Shown here piece by piece: positions 62,279-64,000 of a stretch of DNA of 64,000 nucleotides. The translations under genes and the position numbers were made by a program. The stretch lies in assembly GCA_963722575.1 (NCBI GenBank), contig CAVRNR010000006.1:930001-994000 (forward strand), read 5' to 3'. Below the pieces are notes generated by a model. The model was not told where the DNA came from. It searched no databases and was given only the letters and a program-made list of their open reading frames with translations. The DNA is from Fen-178 sp963722575 (lineage in GTDB: Bacteria > Acidobacteriota > Terriglobia > Bryobacterales > Bryobacteraceae). Numbering within the stretch: the first letter of the stretch is position 1; each line of letters opens with the position of its first letter.

Positions 62279-62647
62279 ATCGCAGGCGACCGTACAAAGG
62301 TAGACCTTGATGGCCTGCTTACAGACGAGGTAAGCCTTTGATTTCGAAAGAATTGGACGATGGGTGTAGCCGATTGCTCCCTGAACTGAATCGTAGTACG
62401 AAGGAGTAATTCGCCCATGACCACAATTCGGCCTGGCCTAGTAGATTATGCCTCAACTACGACCATCGCACCCAGGATTGCAGAAACTCGGTCGCCAGCC
62501 GTACTCTACGGTCCCAGATGGCCGCGACCAGACTGGAGGTGAGTTCCGCCGCCTCCAGCCAAAGTAGCGCCCCAGCGATGCTCTGCAATCGACGAAATGT
62601 GCTGCTGAGATCCGTCTTTCGGATTCTCGGGCGCGGGTTTGAGATGA
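62279..62647. other. Gene-free stretch beside the IS66 remnant
   Basis: Besides the open upstream extension of TnpB on the minus strand (to at least about 62340), no recognisable gene is seen. One minus-strand frame, 62457-62651, would start at a TTG overlapping the stop of the next gene but encodes nothing known. Confidence 0.4.
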
Positions 62648-62995
62648 TCAATCGAACTTAATGGATTGAACTTTGATCGTGCTACCTTCCAGGTCGCCAG
62701 TCACCGTGGCGCGAAGGTGATCCTTCTTCGTCGACGCCTTTAACTCGTCCAGAGCCTTTTGGCTGCCCTTATTATCAAACTTCAAAAACGTGCCGTCAAA
62801 CGTCAGGATGCCATAACCACTTGACTCGCAGGCCATGGCACAACTTCGAGTGTGAGTGTCCACTGTGCTTGGCTTGAATTTGGTGGAGCACGTTTGGTCC
62901 ACAATTGGCACGTTGGTCCACGTCTGCACCGCAGCTCCTAACGGTAGAGCAGCAGCGATTGCCAGAAAGGCGAACACAGATTTCTTCATTTTCAA
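62648..62995 (-). CDS. Small secreted protein of unknown function
   Basis: 115 residues with a signal peptide (MKMKKSVFAFLAIAAALPLG). AGGAGT precedes the ATG. The mature domain contains four cysteines? - three are visible (DQTCSTKF, RSCAMACES) - and an OB-like strand pattern (GILTFDGTFLKFD, LRATVTGDLEGSTIKVQSIKF) resembling exported nucleic-acid/metal-binding mini-domains. I do not recognise a named family. It follows a DoxX-like gene by 15 bp and is likely co-transcribed. Confidence 0.7.
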   Translation of the reverse strand: MKMKKSVFAFLAIAAALPLGAAVQTWTNVPIVDQTCSTKFKPSTVDTHTRSCAMACESSGYGILTFDGTFLKFDNKGSQKALDELKASTKKDHLRATVTGDLEGSTIKVQSIKFD

Positions 62996-63010
62996 TACTC
63001 CTTTCTTGAA

Positions 63011-63466
63011 CTATGGGTTGCCGGGTATGGTGGCGACCCGGTTTTGGGTTAGCGGTTGGGCGTGCGGCGAACACTCGAATCCTGCTCCGAGCCGAGCCAA
63101 AGCGACTGCGCCGAGCGACAGCCCAAAGTCGCGCAACGCATTGTCGTAGAAACCAGCCGCGACTAGCAGGTTGATGACAATCAACCAAAACCAGATCGCT
63201 ACGATCCATCCTCCGATACGCGGCGCAAATGCGACAGCGAACCCAGCAACGATTTCGGCCGCACCAGCGATCATCATGAGAGTGTGGGCTGGGAGTGGGA
63301 GAATCTGAGTCGCCAGCGGTGCCAAATACATATCCCAGTTCGCTAGCTTGTCCGTGAATTGATCAATGCCGGCGATGACCGGAACGATAGTGAATGCGAC
63401 CCGCAGTACCCAGTAGGCCTGCCGGGCCGGATTGCTGATCGACTCTGGGCTGGACGCGGTCGCCAT
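63011..63466 (-). CDS. DoxX-like membrane protein
   Basis: 151 residues with four membrane helices (YWVLRVAFTIVPVIAGIDQF, PLPAHTLMMIAGAAEIVAGF, WIVAIWFWLIVINLLVAAGF and one more), the DoxX/DUF-like pattern. DoxX proteins join redox and sulfur-stress pathways in some bacteria; the role here is unknown. First gene of a pair with the small secreted protein. ATG 63466 is followed by a short polar N-terminus. Confidence 0.75.
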   Translation of the reverse strand: MATASSPESISNPARQAYWVLRVAFTIVPVIAGIDQFTDKLANWDMYLAPLATQILPLPAHTLMMIAGAAEIVAGFAVAFAPRIGGWIVAIWFWLIVINLLVAAGFYDNALRDFGLSLGAVALARLGAGFECSPHAQPLTQNRVATIPGNP

Positions 63467-63728
63467 CGCTTAGAATGCTCCGAGGCTGACGTGTTCTCAA
63501 GCTCGCTGAATCCGTGCTAGATCTTCAGTCAGCGCATCACGTTGATCTTTCGGTTTAATCATGATCGGATGCCGGAAAGAAGATAATGAACCAGCTATCA
63601 CTCCGGGTGGAACAGGCGTAACGGATGCTGGCCCTGCATTGAATTCAAACGAAGCCGAGCCTCCATTGAAGGTCGGCGCCTATCCGGGTTCGATTGCACT
63701 CCAGGCCTGAAAGTGATTGTGTTTTCAG

Positions 63729-64000
63729 TTACATACAGCGGGTAAATCCGATCCCGAAGTGCGTAGGTGCGCTGGCTGCAGGAAGTTCTCGGATCCGAAG
63801 TACCGACGCTTCCATTCCAGCCAATACCGACCGCTCTTGGCCGGGCGATTCCCAAGGGCGCATGGCCAAGAGCCCATCGGGGCTCATGCATGACAGCGTA
63901 CAGCGATGCTTGCCGGACTTGGTTGAATCTTCATCAGCGAGCCAGACGGCCGCGGCATACAATAAGAGTTTAGAGAGGGTAATCTCAGTTGGAACCTGTT
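63729..64000 (-). CDS. Unidentified open frame running off the window end
   Basis: A minus-strand frame open from the last bases of the window to a stop at 63729 (about 90 codons, incomplete at its N-terminus). Visible pieces are LYAAAVWLADEDSTKSGKH, SPDGLLAMRPWESPGQ and PTHFGIGFTRCM. No domain is recognised. The preceding stretch 63467-63728 shows no gene. Confidence 0.25.
   Translation of the reverse strand, partial: QVPTEITLSKLLLYAAAVWLADEDSTKSGKHRCTLSCMSPDGLLAMRPWESPGQERSVLAGMEASVLRIRELPAASAPTHFGIGFTRCM

Noticed and set aside
62457..62651. Small minus-strand frame after the secreted 115-aa protein
   Set aside because: TTG start overlapping the previous stop could suggest coupling, but there is no domain and no supporting ribosome binding site.

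Overview
The window looks like chromosomal DNA of a GC-rich, Gram-negative soil bacterium, most likely an Acidobacteriota member of the Solibacter/Bryobacter kind. This is an inference from gene families and style: a carboxypeptidase-like/TonB-receptor fusion, secreted DUF885 and Tat-exported enolase-superfamily proteins, tandem YfhO proteins, a Kgd-type 2-oxoglutarate dehydrogenase and small GC-rich hairpin repeats. No rRNA or intact tRNA gene, CRISPR array or replication origin was seen.

Layout. 1-7.6 kb: a B12-binding radical SAM protein cut by the window edge, a GIY-YIG-like protein, two tandem YfhO membrane proteins, a GT28 glycosyltransferase and a PAP2 phosphatase (envelope/lipid-glycan functions). 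7.7-9.8 kb: IS1634-family copy 1, inserted in the loop of a palindromic repeat. 9.8-18.5 kb: DUF885 peptidase, alpha/alpha-barrel protein, GT2 glycosyltransferase, receiver-like protein, FecR-like protein, nucleotide-sugar dehydrogenase and Nramp transporter. 18.5-28.6 kb: mostly housekeeping and envelope genes (lmo0937-like and DUF3309-like mini membrane proteins, BON lipoprotein, DapF, membrane glycosyltransferase, PfkB kinase, TlpA-like protein, RuvC, YebC, GNAT). 28.9-36.2 kb: TonB-dependent receptor, Mut7-C protein, then ROK kinase, enolase-superfamily protein and carboxylesterase, which look like a carbohydrate-use unit. 36.2-45 kb: a rearranged zone with a tRNA-Thr 3' fragment, a DUF488 gene split by IS1634 copy 2, a fumC/flavin-reductase segment present twice with opposite halves decayed, a flavoprotein/methyltransferase pair and a peptidase remnant. 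44.9-49.3 kb: MarR, ClC channel, RIC di-iron repair protein and NnrS, a likely nitrosative-stress group. 49.5-56.2 kb: a minus-strand operon running glucoamylase, transaldolase, 6-phosphogluconate dehydrogenase, ROK glucokinase and glucose-6-phosphate dehydrogenase, which reads as glycogen/maltodextrin to glucose to pentose-phosphate flux. 56.6-64 kb: MobA, a large two-domain 2-oxoglutarate dehydrogenase/decarboxylase, a MOSC gene truncated next to an IS66 remnant, a small secreted protein and a DoxX-like protein.

The strongest observations are: the precisely reconstructible DUF488 disruption by a nearly identical IS copy; the fumC-reductase segment duplication with reciprocal decay and an inverted microsegment; a DapF whose second catalytic cysteine is serine; the five-gene glucan-to-pentose-phosphate operon; and the MarR-ClC-RIC-NnrS cluster with a perfect palindrome between ClC and RIC. 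No clearly new defence or mobile system was found.
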